Positions 16,483 through 24,381 of a stretch of 64,000 nucleotides of DNA are shown here, piece by piece. The first letter of the stretch is position 1; each line of letters begins with the position of its first letter. The stretch comes from Synergistaceae bacterium (lineage in GTDB: Bacteria; Synergistota; Synergistia; Synergistales; Aminobacteriaceae): NCBI GenBank assembly GCA_018436725.1, contig JAHDKT010000044.1:21650-85649 (forward strand). Direction: 5' to 3'. Position numbers and translations under genes: made by a program. A model generated the notes under the pieces. It had not been told where the DNA came from and did no database searches. It saw only the letters and a list, made by a program, of their open reading frames with translations.

Positions 16483-17781
16483 CTACATCATGCCCAGCAG
16501 GCGCGGCAGAAAGAGCGCGACTCCGGGGAAGACGGTGACGACCGCGAGAGCAAGAACGGACGCGACGAGCAGCGGAACGGCGGGGCGGCTGATCTGCTCC
16601 ATCGTGAGGCCGCTTATCCTCGCTCCCACGTAGAGGTTGACAGCCACCGGCGGCGTCACCTGGCCGATCGCCATGTTGATGGTCATCATCACGCCGAACC
16701 AGATGGGATCCCAGCCGAACGTCACGATGACGGGCGCGAGGATCGGCAGGAAGACGTAGGCGATGGAGATCGCGTCGAGCAGCATCCCGGCGAAGAGCAG
16801 GATGATGTTTATCATGAGCAGGATGACCAGCGGATTCTCCGAGATGCCCAGAAGAAGCGCCGCGATCTTGTCGATGAGCCCCACCGTCGCGCCGAGCCAC
16901 GAATAGAGCCCCGCGCAGGTGACCACGATCATGACGACCGACGTCCCCGCGACCGTCTCGCGGAGAATGTCGTAGAGCATCCGCAGGGTAAGGCTGCGGT
17001 AGATGAAGACGCCGACGAAGAGCCCGTAAAAGACGGCGACGGCCGCCGCCTCGGTTGGCGTAAAGATACCTCCGTAGATTCCGCCGAGGATAATAACGGG
17101 GGTGAAGAGCCCCCAGAACGCTTCTCTCAACGCATGGAGCACCTCGGAGGCGGAACCGCGCGGCGCGCCCCTGTAGCCGCGCTTCTTGCTGATGATCCAG
17201 ACCGCGACGCAGAGGAATCCGGCGACGACGATGCCGGGGACGACGCCCGCCGCGAAGAGCGTGCCCACCGACTGCTGCATGATGTCCCCGTAGACGATGA
17301 AGGAGATGCTCGGCGGGATGATGATCGCGAGCCCGGCCGCCACGGAGACGACTGCGGTGGCGAACGCCTTGTCGTACCCGGCCTCCGCCATGCCGGGGAT
17401 CAGAATAAGGCCGAGGGCGGCGACCGTCGCCGGACCGGAGCCGCTTACGGCGCCCCAGAACGCGGCCACGATGACCGTTGCAACGGCAAGGCCGCCCGTC
17501 ATATCGCCCACGAGCTGCTTGATGAGGGCGATGATGCGTTCGGCGATGCCGACTTTTTCCATGATGACTCCGGCGAGGATAAAAAAGGGTATCGCAAGAA
17601 GCGGAAATTTCGCGATGCCGGAGAAGAAACTATAAGAAAGCATCTGGTACCCGAGATCCCAGTTCCAGACCACGAAGATGGCGGCGGACCCGAGGGCGAC
17701 CGCGATGGGTACTCTCAAAAGCAGAGGGACGATGAACAGGACGATCGTCCAGAATGCGGGTTCACGAAGCAAAGACTCCAT
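16483..17781 (-). CDS. dctM: TRAP transporter large permease (DctM), system 2
   Basis: A 432-residue DctM with signatures AVSGSGPATVAALG, IIIPPSISFIVYG and GGIFTPTEAAAVAVFYG and about a dozen transmembrane helices. It is 12 bp after dctQ. Its position inside the oxoacid dehydrogenase gene set, followed directly by E2 and E3, makes a 2-oxoacid, pyruvate or a related small carboxylate the likely substrate; that is inferred from context only. Confidence 0.92.
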   Translation of the reverse strand: MESLLREPAFWTIVLFIVPLLLRVPIAVALGSAAIFVVWNWDLGYQMLSYSFFSGIAKFPLLAIPFFILAGVIMEKVGIAERIIALIKQLVGDMTGGLAVATVIVAAFWGAVSGSGPATVAALGLILIPGMAEAGYDKAFATAVVSVAAGLAIIIPPSISFIVYGDIMQQSVGTLFAAGVVPGIVVAGFLCVAVWIISKKRGYRGAPRGSASEVLHALREAFWGLFTPVIILGGIYGGIFTPTEAAAVAVFYGLFVGVFIYRSLTLRMLYDILRETVAGTSVVMIVVTCAGLYSWLGATVGLIDKIAALLLGISENPLVILLMINIILLFAGMLLDAISIAYVFLPILAPVIVTFGWDPIWFGVMMTINMAIGQVTPPVAVNLYVGARISGLTMEQISRPAVPLLVASVLALAVVTVFPGVALFLPRLLGMM

Positions 17782-17793
17782 CTCTCGTCCCTC

Positions 17794-18264
17794 CTAGAAC
17801 TCGTTTTTGCGAAGCGTTTCCATAGTCGCCTGCAGAATGCGGATGAAGATGAGCACCGAAAAGACGGGCAGGGCGATCGTGTAGTAGTAGACGGGTATGG
17901 CGAGCGACGGCGAGGTGACCGAGAGATCGATCTCGTCCATGACCTGGACATAGCCCAGGTACGCGAGGAGCGCGAAGAAGACGAGCGACATGCCTGCCGC
18001 TGCGTAGAAACAGAACTTCCTCCCCGTGCGGGGGAGCTTGTCGTAGAGGAACGTCATGCTCAGATTCGCCCCCTTCTTGAAGGCGATCGCAGTCCCCAGC
18101 ATGACGAGCCATACGAAGAGGTTGATGGTCACCTCTTCGGTGAACGCGAGCGCGTAGAAGATGAAGTAGCGGGTGACGACGTTGGCGAACGTGATCACCG
18201 CCATCACAAGGAGAATCACGGATCCGAGAAGCTCTTCGAAGTTATCGAATATTTTTTTTACCAT
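17794..18264 (-). CDS. dctQ: TRAP transporter small permease (DctQ), system 2
   Basis: A 156-residue four-helix protein with the DctQ core FTEEVTINLFVWLVMLGTAI. Ribosome site and start are unremarkable. It is separated from dctP by 184 bp, which hold two strong GC-rich hairpins, and is closely followed by dctM. Confidence 0.9.
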   Translation of the reverse strand: MVKKIFDNFEELLGSVILLVMAVITFANVVTRYFIFYALAFTEEVTINLFVWLVMLGTAIAFKKGANLSMTFLYDKLPRTGRKFCFYAAAGMSLVFFALLAYLGYVQVMDEIDLSVTSPSLAIPVYYYTIALPVFSVLIFIRILQATMETLRKNEF

Positions 18265-18377
18265 TTAGGCCAATCCCTTCTGAGAAAAGACTCCGGTGAT
18301 TCCTCCCCCACGCGTCCCGCAGGCATCTTCTCCGGAGAGCGAACGAAGACGCATACGGGGAGGAAGGAAGAGAAGGC

Positions 18378-18427
18378 CCCCCGGCAGCCGCCGGGGGCTC
18401 GGGGGGAGCCTCTCCCCCCCCCCCGAG
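18378..18427 (-). promoter_or_regulatory. Double GC-rich hairpin between dctP and dctQ, system 2
   Basis: Two adjacent inverted repeats: CCCCCGGC / GCCGGGGG (18378-18385 with 18390-18397) and CTCGGGGGG / CCCCCCGAG (18398-18406 with 18419-18427). Neither has a T run, so they look like mRNA-stabilising or partial read-through structures rather than full terminators. Confidence 0.65.
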
Positions 18428-18448
18428 GTCGCAAACACCCGCGCCGCG

Positions 18449-19522
18449 CTACTTCGCCACGGCCGCCATATCGGCTTCGGCGGCGTCGACGATCGCGTCG
18501 CCTATCTTGGAACGCCACTCCTTGACTACGGGGGCCGTCTTGTCGGCGAACGCCTTGACTTCTTCGGGCGTCAGAATGGCGACCTTCATGCCGACTTCGG
18601 CCAGCGTCTTGTGCCACTGGGTGATCTCCGGCAGCTTCCCGATGCTCTCGAGGTACTTATGCGCCGTGCCGTCGTCGAGGCTGATGCGGGCAAGGGCGAT
18701 CATGTACTTTCCGGCTTCGACCGCGGCTTCCTGAATCATCTTCTGATCCTCGGCGGAGAAGGACTTCCAGACGCCGGGGTTCACGACGTACATCGTCGGA
18801 TCGACTACATAGTGCCACTCGGTGACGAACTTGTGGTACTCGTGCATTTTCACGGGGTAGAACGTGCTGATGGGGTTCTCCTGCCCGTCCACGACGCCCT
18901 GCTGGATGGCCGCCATGGTGTCGCTCCAGTTCATTGTCACCGGGTTGGCGCCGATCGCCCTGAACGCGTCGAGGAAGATCGGGCTGCCTACTACGCGGAT
19001 CTTCATCCCCTCGAGATCCTGAGGCGTACGGATCTCCTTCTTGGAGTTCGTCAGCTCGCGGAAGCCGTTCTCTCCCCATGCGAGAAACTTCACTCCCTTG
19101 TCTTCGACGGCTTTGACGATCATCTCGCCCGATTTTCCTGCCTTGATAGCGTCGAGCGCGGCGTACTTGTCGGGCTGGTTGGCGATGAAGAAGGGAAGAG
19201 CGAAAAGATTCAGTTCCACAAGCTGAGGCGAATAGTTGATGGACGACTGCACCGCGAAGTCGATCGTTCCGTTCCGGACGAGCATGAAGGCGTTCGTCTG
19301 CGCTCCGGTGGTAAGCTGAGAGCCGGGGTAGACCTTTATATTGATCTTTCCGCCGCTCCGCTCTCTCACGAGATCGGTGAAGTACACGGCGCCCATGCCC
19401 CAGGACGTGGTAAGGCTGGGAACTATGTCGAGCTTGTACTCGGCTTTGTAGGCCGCGAAGGCCGGGACGGAGAACGCGCAGAGAACTGTGACAAGTGCGA
19501 GCAGCGTAACAAGTTTTTTCAT
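18449..19522 (-). CDS. dctP: TRAP substrate-binding protein (DctP), system 2
   Basis: A 357-residue periplasmic binding protein with a signal peptide (1-23, cleavage after AFA). LEGMKIRVVGSPIFLDAFRA contains the carboxylate-binding arginine and AAIQQGVVDGQENPISTF the second hallmark. It has a clear GGAGG ribosome site. The 134-bp gap upstream contains a TACAAT that could be the -10 of an internal promoter. Context makes it the receptor for a substrate linked to the E1/E2/E3 complex encoded on both sides. Confidence 0.92.
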   Translation of the reverse strand: MKKLVTLLALVTVLCAFSVPAFAAYKAEYKLDIVPSLTTSWGMGAVYFTDLVRERSGGKINIKVYPGSQLTTGAQTNAFMLVRNGTIDFAVQSSINYSPQLVELNLFALPFFIANQPDKYAALDAIKAGKSGEMIVKAVEDKGVKFLAWGENGFRELTNSKKEIRTPQDLEGMKIRVVGSPIFLDAFRAIGANPVTMNWSDTMAAIQQGVVDGQENPISTFYPVKMHEYHKFVTEWHYVVDPTMYVVNPGVWKSFSAEDQKMIQEAAVEAGKYMIALARISLDDGTAHKYLESIGKLPEITQWHKTLAEVGMKVAILTPEEVKAFADKTAPVVKEWRSKIGDAIVDAAEADMAAVAK

Positions 19523-19656
19523 CTTCTTACCTCCTGAGTGATGAGTAACGACTTCCCCTGTTCGGAATAGCGCCTTTCCCCCACAGTCCGTACGTCAGCG
19601 GAACAACCACCTCCCCGGCACGCGAGTTTCATCTCCGTGAGTATTGTAACGCAAAA

Positions 19657-20148
19657 TCACTGTTTCGGAAAAATTTTAAAAAGCACAAACCCTGTCTCCT
19701 CGTCGAACGAACGCCGGAGTTCCGCCCCGTCGAAAACGTCGATCACAATCTCCGCGGTGGCGAGGACGCGGTTGTTCCCCGTATCCGCCAGGTGCCCCGC
19801 AAGCGGCCGCAGATCCTCTCCGGCAACCTGCGCGTGCAGGTGGATCGAAAGCTCCTGCTTCTCGTCGTCCCGGCCGAAAACCCCCTGCACCGCGATAAGT
19901 TCAAGCGGCCCCTCGACGGTCCTGGGCTCAAGGTACACAACTCGCCCAGGATTCGCCGGATCCGGCGTCACGCAGACGAGACTCGCCGTGCGCAGACTCC
20001 CGATCATCGTCGCAATACGCCCGGACCTCAGCTCGTGGCGTTCGCACACCGCCCGCAGTCCGCCGAAGAGATCCTCGCCCGGCGCAAGACGGACGAGGAC
20101 GGTCCGACCGATCGAAGCGACCGCCGATGAAACGCGCTCCGTCTCCAC
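19657..20148 (-). CDS. PPC (DUF296) domain protein
   Basis: A 163-residue single-domain protein of the plant-and-prokaryote conserved (PPC/DUF296) family: LAPGEDLFGGLRAVCERH, then SGRIATMIGSLRTASL and LSIHLHAQVA match the family's fold, with the HLH pair that may bind a metal in bacterial members. PPC proteins form trimers and some bind DNA, but no AT-hook is present here. It sits 9 bp after E1 beta and before dctP of the same locus, so it may help regulate or service the complex; function is unknown. Confidence 0.75.
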   Translation of the reverse strand: METERVSSAVASIGRTVLVRLAPGEDLFGGLRAVCERHELRSGRIATMIGSLRTASLVCVTPDPANPGRVVYLEPRTVEGPLELIAVQGVFGRDDEKQELSIHLHAQVAGEDLRPLAGHLADTGNNRVLATAEIVIDVFDGAELRRSFDEETGFVLFKIFPKQ

Positions 20149-20157
20149 GGCGACCGC

Positions 20158-21129
20158 CTACATCATCGTCCGGACGGCGGCGGCGATCTTCTCCGGAGTG
20201 ATCCGGTACGCCTGCTCCAGCGGACGCGCGAAAGGCACCGGAGTGAACGGAGCGCCGACTCGCACGATGGGCGCGTCGAGACAGTCGATCGCCTCTTCGG
20301 CGACGATGGCCGCGATCTCCGCGCCGACCCCGCCCTGTTTTACGGCTTCGTGCGCAATGGCGAGGCGGGTGGTCTTCGCCACCGATTCCAGGATCGTCTC
20401 CTTGTCCAGCGGCGAGATCGTCCGCAGGTCGACCAGTTCGACGCTGATTCCGTCCTTCTCCAGCATCTCCGCGGCCTTGACGCAAAGGTTCATGGTCATG
20501 GAGTACGAGACGAGCGTCACGTCGTTGCCCTCCTTCAGGACCTTCGCCTTGCCGATGGGCGTCAGGTAGTCTCCTTCGGGAACTTCGCCCTTCATGGAGA
20601 AGAGCGCCTTGTGCTCGAAATAGATGATAGGGTTGTCGTCGCGGATGGACGCCTTCAGCAACCCCTTCGCGTCGGCGGGGTTCGACGGGATGACGACCTT
20701 GAGTCCGGGGATATGCATGAAGAAGGCTTCGAGCGACTGGGAATGCTGCGCCGCAGCCTGATTAACGAGGCCGTCCGGCGCCCGAAGCACCATGGAGACG
20801 GGCTTCTGCGCGCCGAACATGTAGTAGATCTTCGCCATCTGGTTGTAGATCTCGTCGAAGCAGACTCCGGCGAAGTCCGCGAAGTGCATGTCCGCGACCG
20901 GGCGCATTCCGCCGAGCGCGGCGCCTACGCAGGCTCCGACGATGGCCGTCTCGCTGATGGGGGTATCCATCACGCGATCGGTACCGAACTTATCGGGAAG
21001 GCCCTTGAACTGACCGAAAATGCCCCCCTGACGGGCGATATCCTCGCCCATGACGAAGACCCGTTCGTCCCGGGCCATCTCCTCTTCCATCGCCTCCAGC
21101 GTCGCCTGGGAAAAAGTGATTGTTCTCAT
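20158..21129 (-). CDS. 2-oxoacid/acetoin dehydrogenase E1 beta subunit
   Basis: A 323-residue transketolase-like E1 beta. Visible features: an N-terminal pyrimidine domain with GEDIARQGG and DTPISE (the glutamate that activates thiamine diphosphate), and the C-terminal domain with VDLRTISPLD and HEAVKQGGVGAEI. ATG 21129 starts 13 bp after the E1 alpha stop, with a weak ribosome site, so translation is probably coupled. It pairs with E1 alpha in a heterotetramer. Pyruvate, acetoin and branched-chain keto acids are all possible substrates; sequence style is closest to acetoin/pyruvate enzymes. Confidence 0.9.
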   Translation of the reverse strand: MRTITFSQATLEAMEEEMARDERVFVMGEDIARQGGIFGQFKGLPDKFGTDRVMDTPISETAIVGACVGAALGGMRPVADMHFADFAGVCFDEIYNQMAKIYYMFGAQKPVSMVLRAPDGLVNQAAAQHSQSLEAFFMHIPGLKVVIPSNPADAKGLLKASIRDDNPIIYFEHKALFSMKGEVPEGDYLTPIGKAKVLKEGNDVTLVSYSMTMNLCVKAAEMLEKDGISVELVDLRTISPLDKETILESVAKTTRLAIAHEAVKQGGVGAEIAAIVAEEAIDCLDAPIVRVGAPFTPVPFARPLEQAYRITPEKIAAAVRTMM

Positions 21130-21142
21130 CCTGTCCACCGCC

Positions 21143-22147
21143 TTACACATAAAGCCCTTCAAAGAGCGCCGACTCCTCCGGTACGGGAGAAGTACGGGCG
21201 AACTCCAGGGCTTCTTTCAGTTCGTCGTCGACCGTGTTTCTGATCGCTTCCAGCTCTTTCTTCGTCATCGCCCTCGCCTTGAGCACCTTGCTTTCGAAGC
21301 GAGGAATAGGATCGGTCTCGTCGAGGACTTTCTGCACCTCTTCTTTCGTACGGTACTTCTCCGGATCGCCCACGTAGTGCCCTTTGATACGGTAGGTCTT
21401 GCACTCCAGAAGCGCAGGCCCTTCGCCTCGCCGCGCTCTTTCGACCAGATCCTTCGCCGCCTCGTACACCGCGAAGACATCGTTTCCGTCCACGATCACG
21501 CCGGGCATGCCGTAGCCGACGGCGCGGTCGGCGATATCGTCTACGGAGGTCGTCGTGCGGTACGGCGTCGTGGAAGCCCACTGGTTGTTCTCGCAGACGA
21601 AGATGACGGGAAGATTCCACGCCGCGGCCATATTCGCCGCCTCGTGAAAGGTGCCCCGGTTGGAAGCGCCGTCGCCGAAGAAGGTCACGGCGACCCCGTC
21701 CGTCTTCTGCATCTTGTGCGCGAGCGCTCCGCCCGCGGCCATGGTGAACCCGCCGCCGACGATACCGTTTGCGCCGAGCATCCCCACGCTGAAGTCGGCG
21801 ATGTGCATCGACCCGCCCTTTCCCTTGCAGCTTCCCGTGCTCTTGCCGAAGAGTTCGGCCATCATCCGCTTCAGATCGGCGCCCTTGGCGATAGTGTGCC
21901 CGTGCCCGCGATGCGTGCTCTGGATGTAGTCGGTATTACTCAGGTTGGCCATGACGCCGGCGGCGGTGGCCTCCTCGCCGATATACAGATGGACGAACCC
22001 GGGGATCTCGCCTTCGAGGAAGAATTTCTCGATCATCTGCTCGAAGTTCCGGATCGTCACCATAGTCTTATAAAAATATCTTAATACTTCCTTGTCGTAT
22101 TGCGTCGGAGAAAGAGTCGTCTCTTTCCGTACAGGCTGCGCATACAT
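21143..22147 (-). CDS. 2-oxoacid/acetoin dehydrogenase E1 alpha subunit
   Basis: A 334-residue thiamine-diphosphate enzyme subunit. The ThDP/Mg motif runs from GDGASNRGTFHEAANMA to FVCENN (GDG...NN), and the STHRGHGHTIAKGAD plus GSMHIAD regions resemble AcoA-type acetoin dehydrogenases. ATG 22147 follows a near-ideal GAGGTGATC; an upstream in-frame start adds a non-conserved leader. First gene of the E1 alpha-E1 beta-PPC-dctPQM-E2-E3 run and downstream of the gntR gene. Confidence 0.9.
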   Translation of the reverse strand: MYAQPVRKETTLSPTQYDKEVLRYFYKTMVTIRNFEQMIEKFFLEGEIPGFVHLYIGEEATAAGVMANLSNTDYIQSTHRGHGHTIAKGADLKRMMAELFGKSTGSCKGKGGSMHIADFSVGMLGANGIVGGGFTMAAGGALAHKMQKTDGVAVTFFGDGASNRGTFHEAANMAAAWNLPVIFVCENNQWASTTPYRTTTSVDDIADRAVGYGMPGVIVDGNDVFAVYEAAKDLVERARRGEGPALLECKTYRIKGHYVGDPEKYRTKEEVQKVLDETDPIPRFESKVLKARAMTKKELEAIRNTVDDELKEALEFARTSPVPEESALFEGLYV

Positions 22148-22272
22148 ACAGATCACCTCGTTGAAAGTCTGGTCTTTGTTCCGCAAACGGACCTCTTCAC
22201 GGTCCTTTCCTTATGCGCGGTTCTCCGAAAACACGGCGCCCCCCCTTCCTCGAATCGGCCGCCGACTCTCCG

Positions 22273-22298
22273 CTGTCCGGACAGACGCGGTTACCGCG
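22273..22298. promoter_or_regulatory. Two adjacent palindromes between gntR and E1 alpha
   Basis: CTGTCCGGACAG (22273-22284) is a perfect 12-bp palindrome, immediately followed by CGCGGTTACCGCG (22286-22298), 6-bp arms around one base. Both could be protein-binding sites or small hairpins at the 3' end of gntR, in front of the E1 operon. Confidence 0.45.
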
Positions 22299-22306
22299 AA
22301 CAACTA

Positions 22307-22960
22307 TCAGTTACCCGCGCCGAGATTCCCCGGCATCGAGAGAACATTGCTCCTGCCCGTGAGCAGATGACGGTGCACGGCCTCCGCAGCGCCGTCTCGG
22401 TCGCCCTTGCGGACGGCGGCGGCGATACGGCAATGCTCGTCGTACGACCGCTCGACGCTTCCCGGCTCCCGGAGAACATTGGCCCCCATGGAGATGAAGC
22501 GGTCGCGAACTCGCTGGACGGTCTTGAAGATAAGCGAATTGGAGTAGATGCGGAGGAAATGATCGTGAAAATCTTTGTCGTAGCGGAGGTACTCCGAAAC
22601 GTCGCCCTTGTCGACAGCTTCTTTCTGGAACACGAGATTGCGGTCCATCTCGGCTATTCGCTGCTCCGTCATGAACGGGATGACTTCCTTGATGACGAAC
22701 TCCTCGATGGCCATCCGGAGCGCGAAGGTCTCGTTGACCTCGATCACCGAGACTTCGGGAATCACGACGCCCCGATGCGGGTGGATCTCGACGAAGCCCT
22801 CCATCTGAAGCCGCTGAAGCGCTTCGCGGATCGGCGTCCTGCTCATGTGCAGCTCCGCGGCCAGCGAATTCTCCGAGATGGCGAAGGAATCGGAGGCTCC
22901 GCGCCGGAGCACCAGCGTCCGTATTGTCTCGTAGGCTTGGTCTTTCTTCTTCTCCCGCAC
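22307..22960 (-). CDS. GntR family regulator (FCD/FadR-like)
   Basis: A 217-residue repressor-type protein: N-terminal winged helix (about 5-72, recognition region MSRTPIREALQRLQMEGFV) and an all-helical FCD ligand domain with the usual acidic/histidine metal-site residues (YDKDFHDHFL, DEHCR, HRHL). GTG 22960 is chosen from the GGGGTGA ribosome site. It is the first gene on this strand ahead of the E1 alpha operon, 160 bp upstream, and its own promoter carries an 11-bp repeat array, so it very likely autoregulates and controls the oxoacid-TRAP genes in response to the imported acid or a CoA/keto derivative. Confidence 0.88.
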   Translation of the reverse strand: MREKKKDQAYETIRTLVLRRGASDSFAISENSLAAELHMSRTPIREALQRLQMEGFVEIHPHRGVVIPEVSVIEVNETFALRMAIEEFVIKEVIPFMTEQRIAEMDRNLVFQKEAVDKGDVSEYLRYDKDFHDHFLRIYSNSLIFKTVQRVRDRFISMGANVLREPGSVERSYDEHCRIAAAVRKGDRDGAAEAVHRHLLTGRSNVLSMPGNLGAGN

Positions 22961-22991
22961 CAACGCTCACCCCTTTGAGGCGCTTTCTTGC

Positions 22992-23035
22992 ATACAAGCT
23001 AAATACAAGCTAAATACAAGCTTCATACATCTGAT
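22992..23035. repeat. Tandem 11-bp repeats, likely GntR operator
   Basis: ATACAAGCTAA occurs twice exactly (22992-23002, 23003-23013), then ATACAAGCTTC and a degenerate ATACATCTGAT. The 11-bp period is one helical turn, so protein contacts would lie on one DNA face. The array overlaps the predicted transcript start of gntR. Confidence 0.7.
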
Positions 23036-23065
23036 AGGATACCCTTTTTGTTACGGAGATGTCAA
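23036..23065 (-). promoter_or_regulatory. Promoter of gntR (and possibly the E1 operon)
   Basis: On the minus strand TTGACA (23060-23065), 18-base spacer, TATCCT (23036-23041). Start of transcription would fall at the edge of the 11-bp repeat array. Confidence 0.65.
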
Positions 23066-23150
23066 GAACCGATCTAAAAAAACTCAAAAAAATACGGCGA
23101 AAAAAAGGAAAAAGAAACCGCTCGCAGCACGCACGCGAATGTCTTCGAAA

Positions 23151-23189
23151 AAAGAGCGGATCCACCAAGACAGGGCGGAACCGCTCTTT
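23151..23189. terminator. Bidirectional terminator after the M24 gene
   Basis: Stem AAAGAGCGG / CCGCTCTTT (23151-23159 with 23181-23189) flanked by A and T runs on both sides. It closes TRAP operon 3. The rest of the stretch 23066-23241 shows nothing more. Confidence 0.75.
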
Positions 23190-23241
23190 TTCGAATAAAT
23201 GCGCTGTATGTCGAAAAAACTCTACGTAGCCAAGAAAAAGT

Positions 23242-24378
23242 TTATCGGATCACGTAGGGTTCGTAGGAAAGATCCGAGAGGCGACGGGCGCCGGTATCGG
23301 TCGATACATAACAGTCGGTGGAGACAAGTGTGATTCCGGAGGGAAGCGTAACGCGCGGATGAATGTTCAGCCTCATGCCCGGTCGAATGACCGTCGAATC
23401 TCCGTGCACCAGCAGCGGAGGCTCCGCAATATCCAGGCCCTGGCCATGACCGTGCGGTTTTCCCGCATGCCGTTTCTTCAAAAAAACGCTCTGCAAGAGA
23501 ATCTCGTCTATCAGATCGGCGATTTCACCCGCGGTCGTCCCGGGCTTGATCGCCTCGCCCGCAAGACGCTGGGCTTGGGAAACCGTCCGAAACGCGTCCT
23601 CCGCTTCCTGCGTCATCGTCTCCAAAGCGAAGGAGTGCATTACCTCTCCGAAGTACCCTCCCTGCGCGCTATGCTCAAGGACGACGACGCCGGAGTCGCC
23701 CTTTTTCCATATTTTCCCCTCCTGCTCCGCCGAGGGCAGGCTCCGGAGAACGCCGCCTCCGAAGGCGGAGAGCCAGTACTGGTCTTCGCAGCTGTTTTTC
23801 GCCGCATAGAGAGAAGCCGTATTGATCGCGTCCAGCTCCCCGGCGCCTTCGACGACACACTGCATATACACGTAGAAGATGTCCTCGTTGAACCGTATCG
23901 CACGTTCGGAGAGAGCGATCTCCTCGTCGCTCTTCACCATGCGCACCGCATCGAGACTCTTTGTGAAGTCGACCATGGGGATGCCGTCCATGCACTCCAG
24001 AAGCGACAGATAGTACCCCGCGGACAGGGAATGCATTCCGTAAAAGCCGACGGACTTGGAGCCGATGCCCCGAACGTACTCCGCGACTTTCCGTCCCGGC
24101 TTCGACATATCGATGCGGTCGACATGCTCCGCGGCGGGGAGGTCCTCCGCGCACTTCGCCCGTCCTTCGTCATGCGCGAAGTAGGCGACCGCTCCCTCAA
24201 GAGGGATGACCGCGAACTCCTCGAAAAACTGGAGATAGGCGTCGAGCACGTACCTCAAGGCGCCGCGCCGGTCGCTTCGGGCGGAACATCCTACGACGAG
24301 AGCGTCCACTCGTGCGTCGGCCATCGCCCTGCGTATTGCGGAATGCCTTCTGACGATCTCCTCTTTCGATATGCGCAT
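23242..24378 (-). CDS. M24-fold (creatinase/aminopeptidase P-like) enzyme with altered metal site
   Basis: A 378-residue protein with the two-domain creatinase/prolidase layout: N-terminal domain to about 150, pita-bread domain from there. HGHGQGLD (near 309-315) keeps the conserved histidine region, but the dinuclear metal ligands are changed: the two aspartates fall at E235 (LEHSA) and E245 (FGEVMH), the first glutamate is replaced by H340 (NIHP), and the last lies at TD (354-355). It is therefore more likely a non-peptidase hydrolase or lyase, like creatinase or DddP, than an aminopeptidase. It follows dctM by 3 bp, so it should act on what TRAP system 3 imports. Confidence 0.8.
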   Translation of the reverse strand: MRISKEEIVRRHSAIRRAMADARVDALVVGCSARSDRRGALRYVLDAYLQFFEEFAVIPLEGAVAYFAHDEGRAKCAEDLPAAEHVDRIDMSKPGRKVAEYVRGIGSKSVGFYGMHSLSAGYYLSLLECMDGIPMVDFTKSLDAVRMVKSDEEIALSERAIRFNEDIFYVYMQCVVEGAGELDAINTASLYAAKNSCEDQYWLSAFGGGVLRSLPSAEQEGKIWKKGDSGVVVLEHSAQGGYFGEVMHSFALETMTQEAEDAFRTVSQAQRLAGEAIKPGTTAGEIADLIDEILLQSVFLKKRHAGKPHGHGQGLDIAEPPLLVHGDSTVIRPGMRLNIHPRVTLPSGITLVSTDCYVSTDTGARRLSDLSYEPYVIR

Positions 24379-24381
24379 CCG

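Noticed and set aside
22992..23035. Possible CRISPR array from short repeats
   Set aside because: Repeats are 11 bp with no spacers between them and sit at a promoter, so they are an operator-type array.
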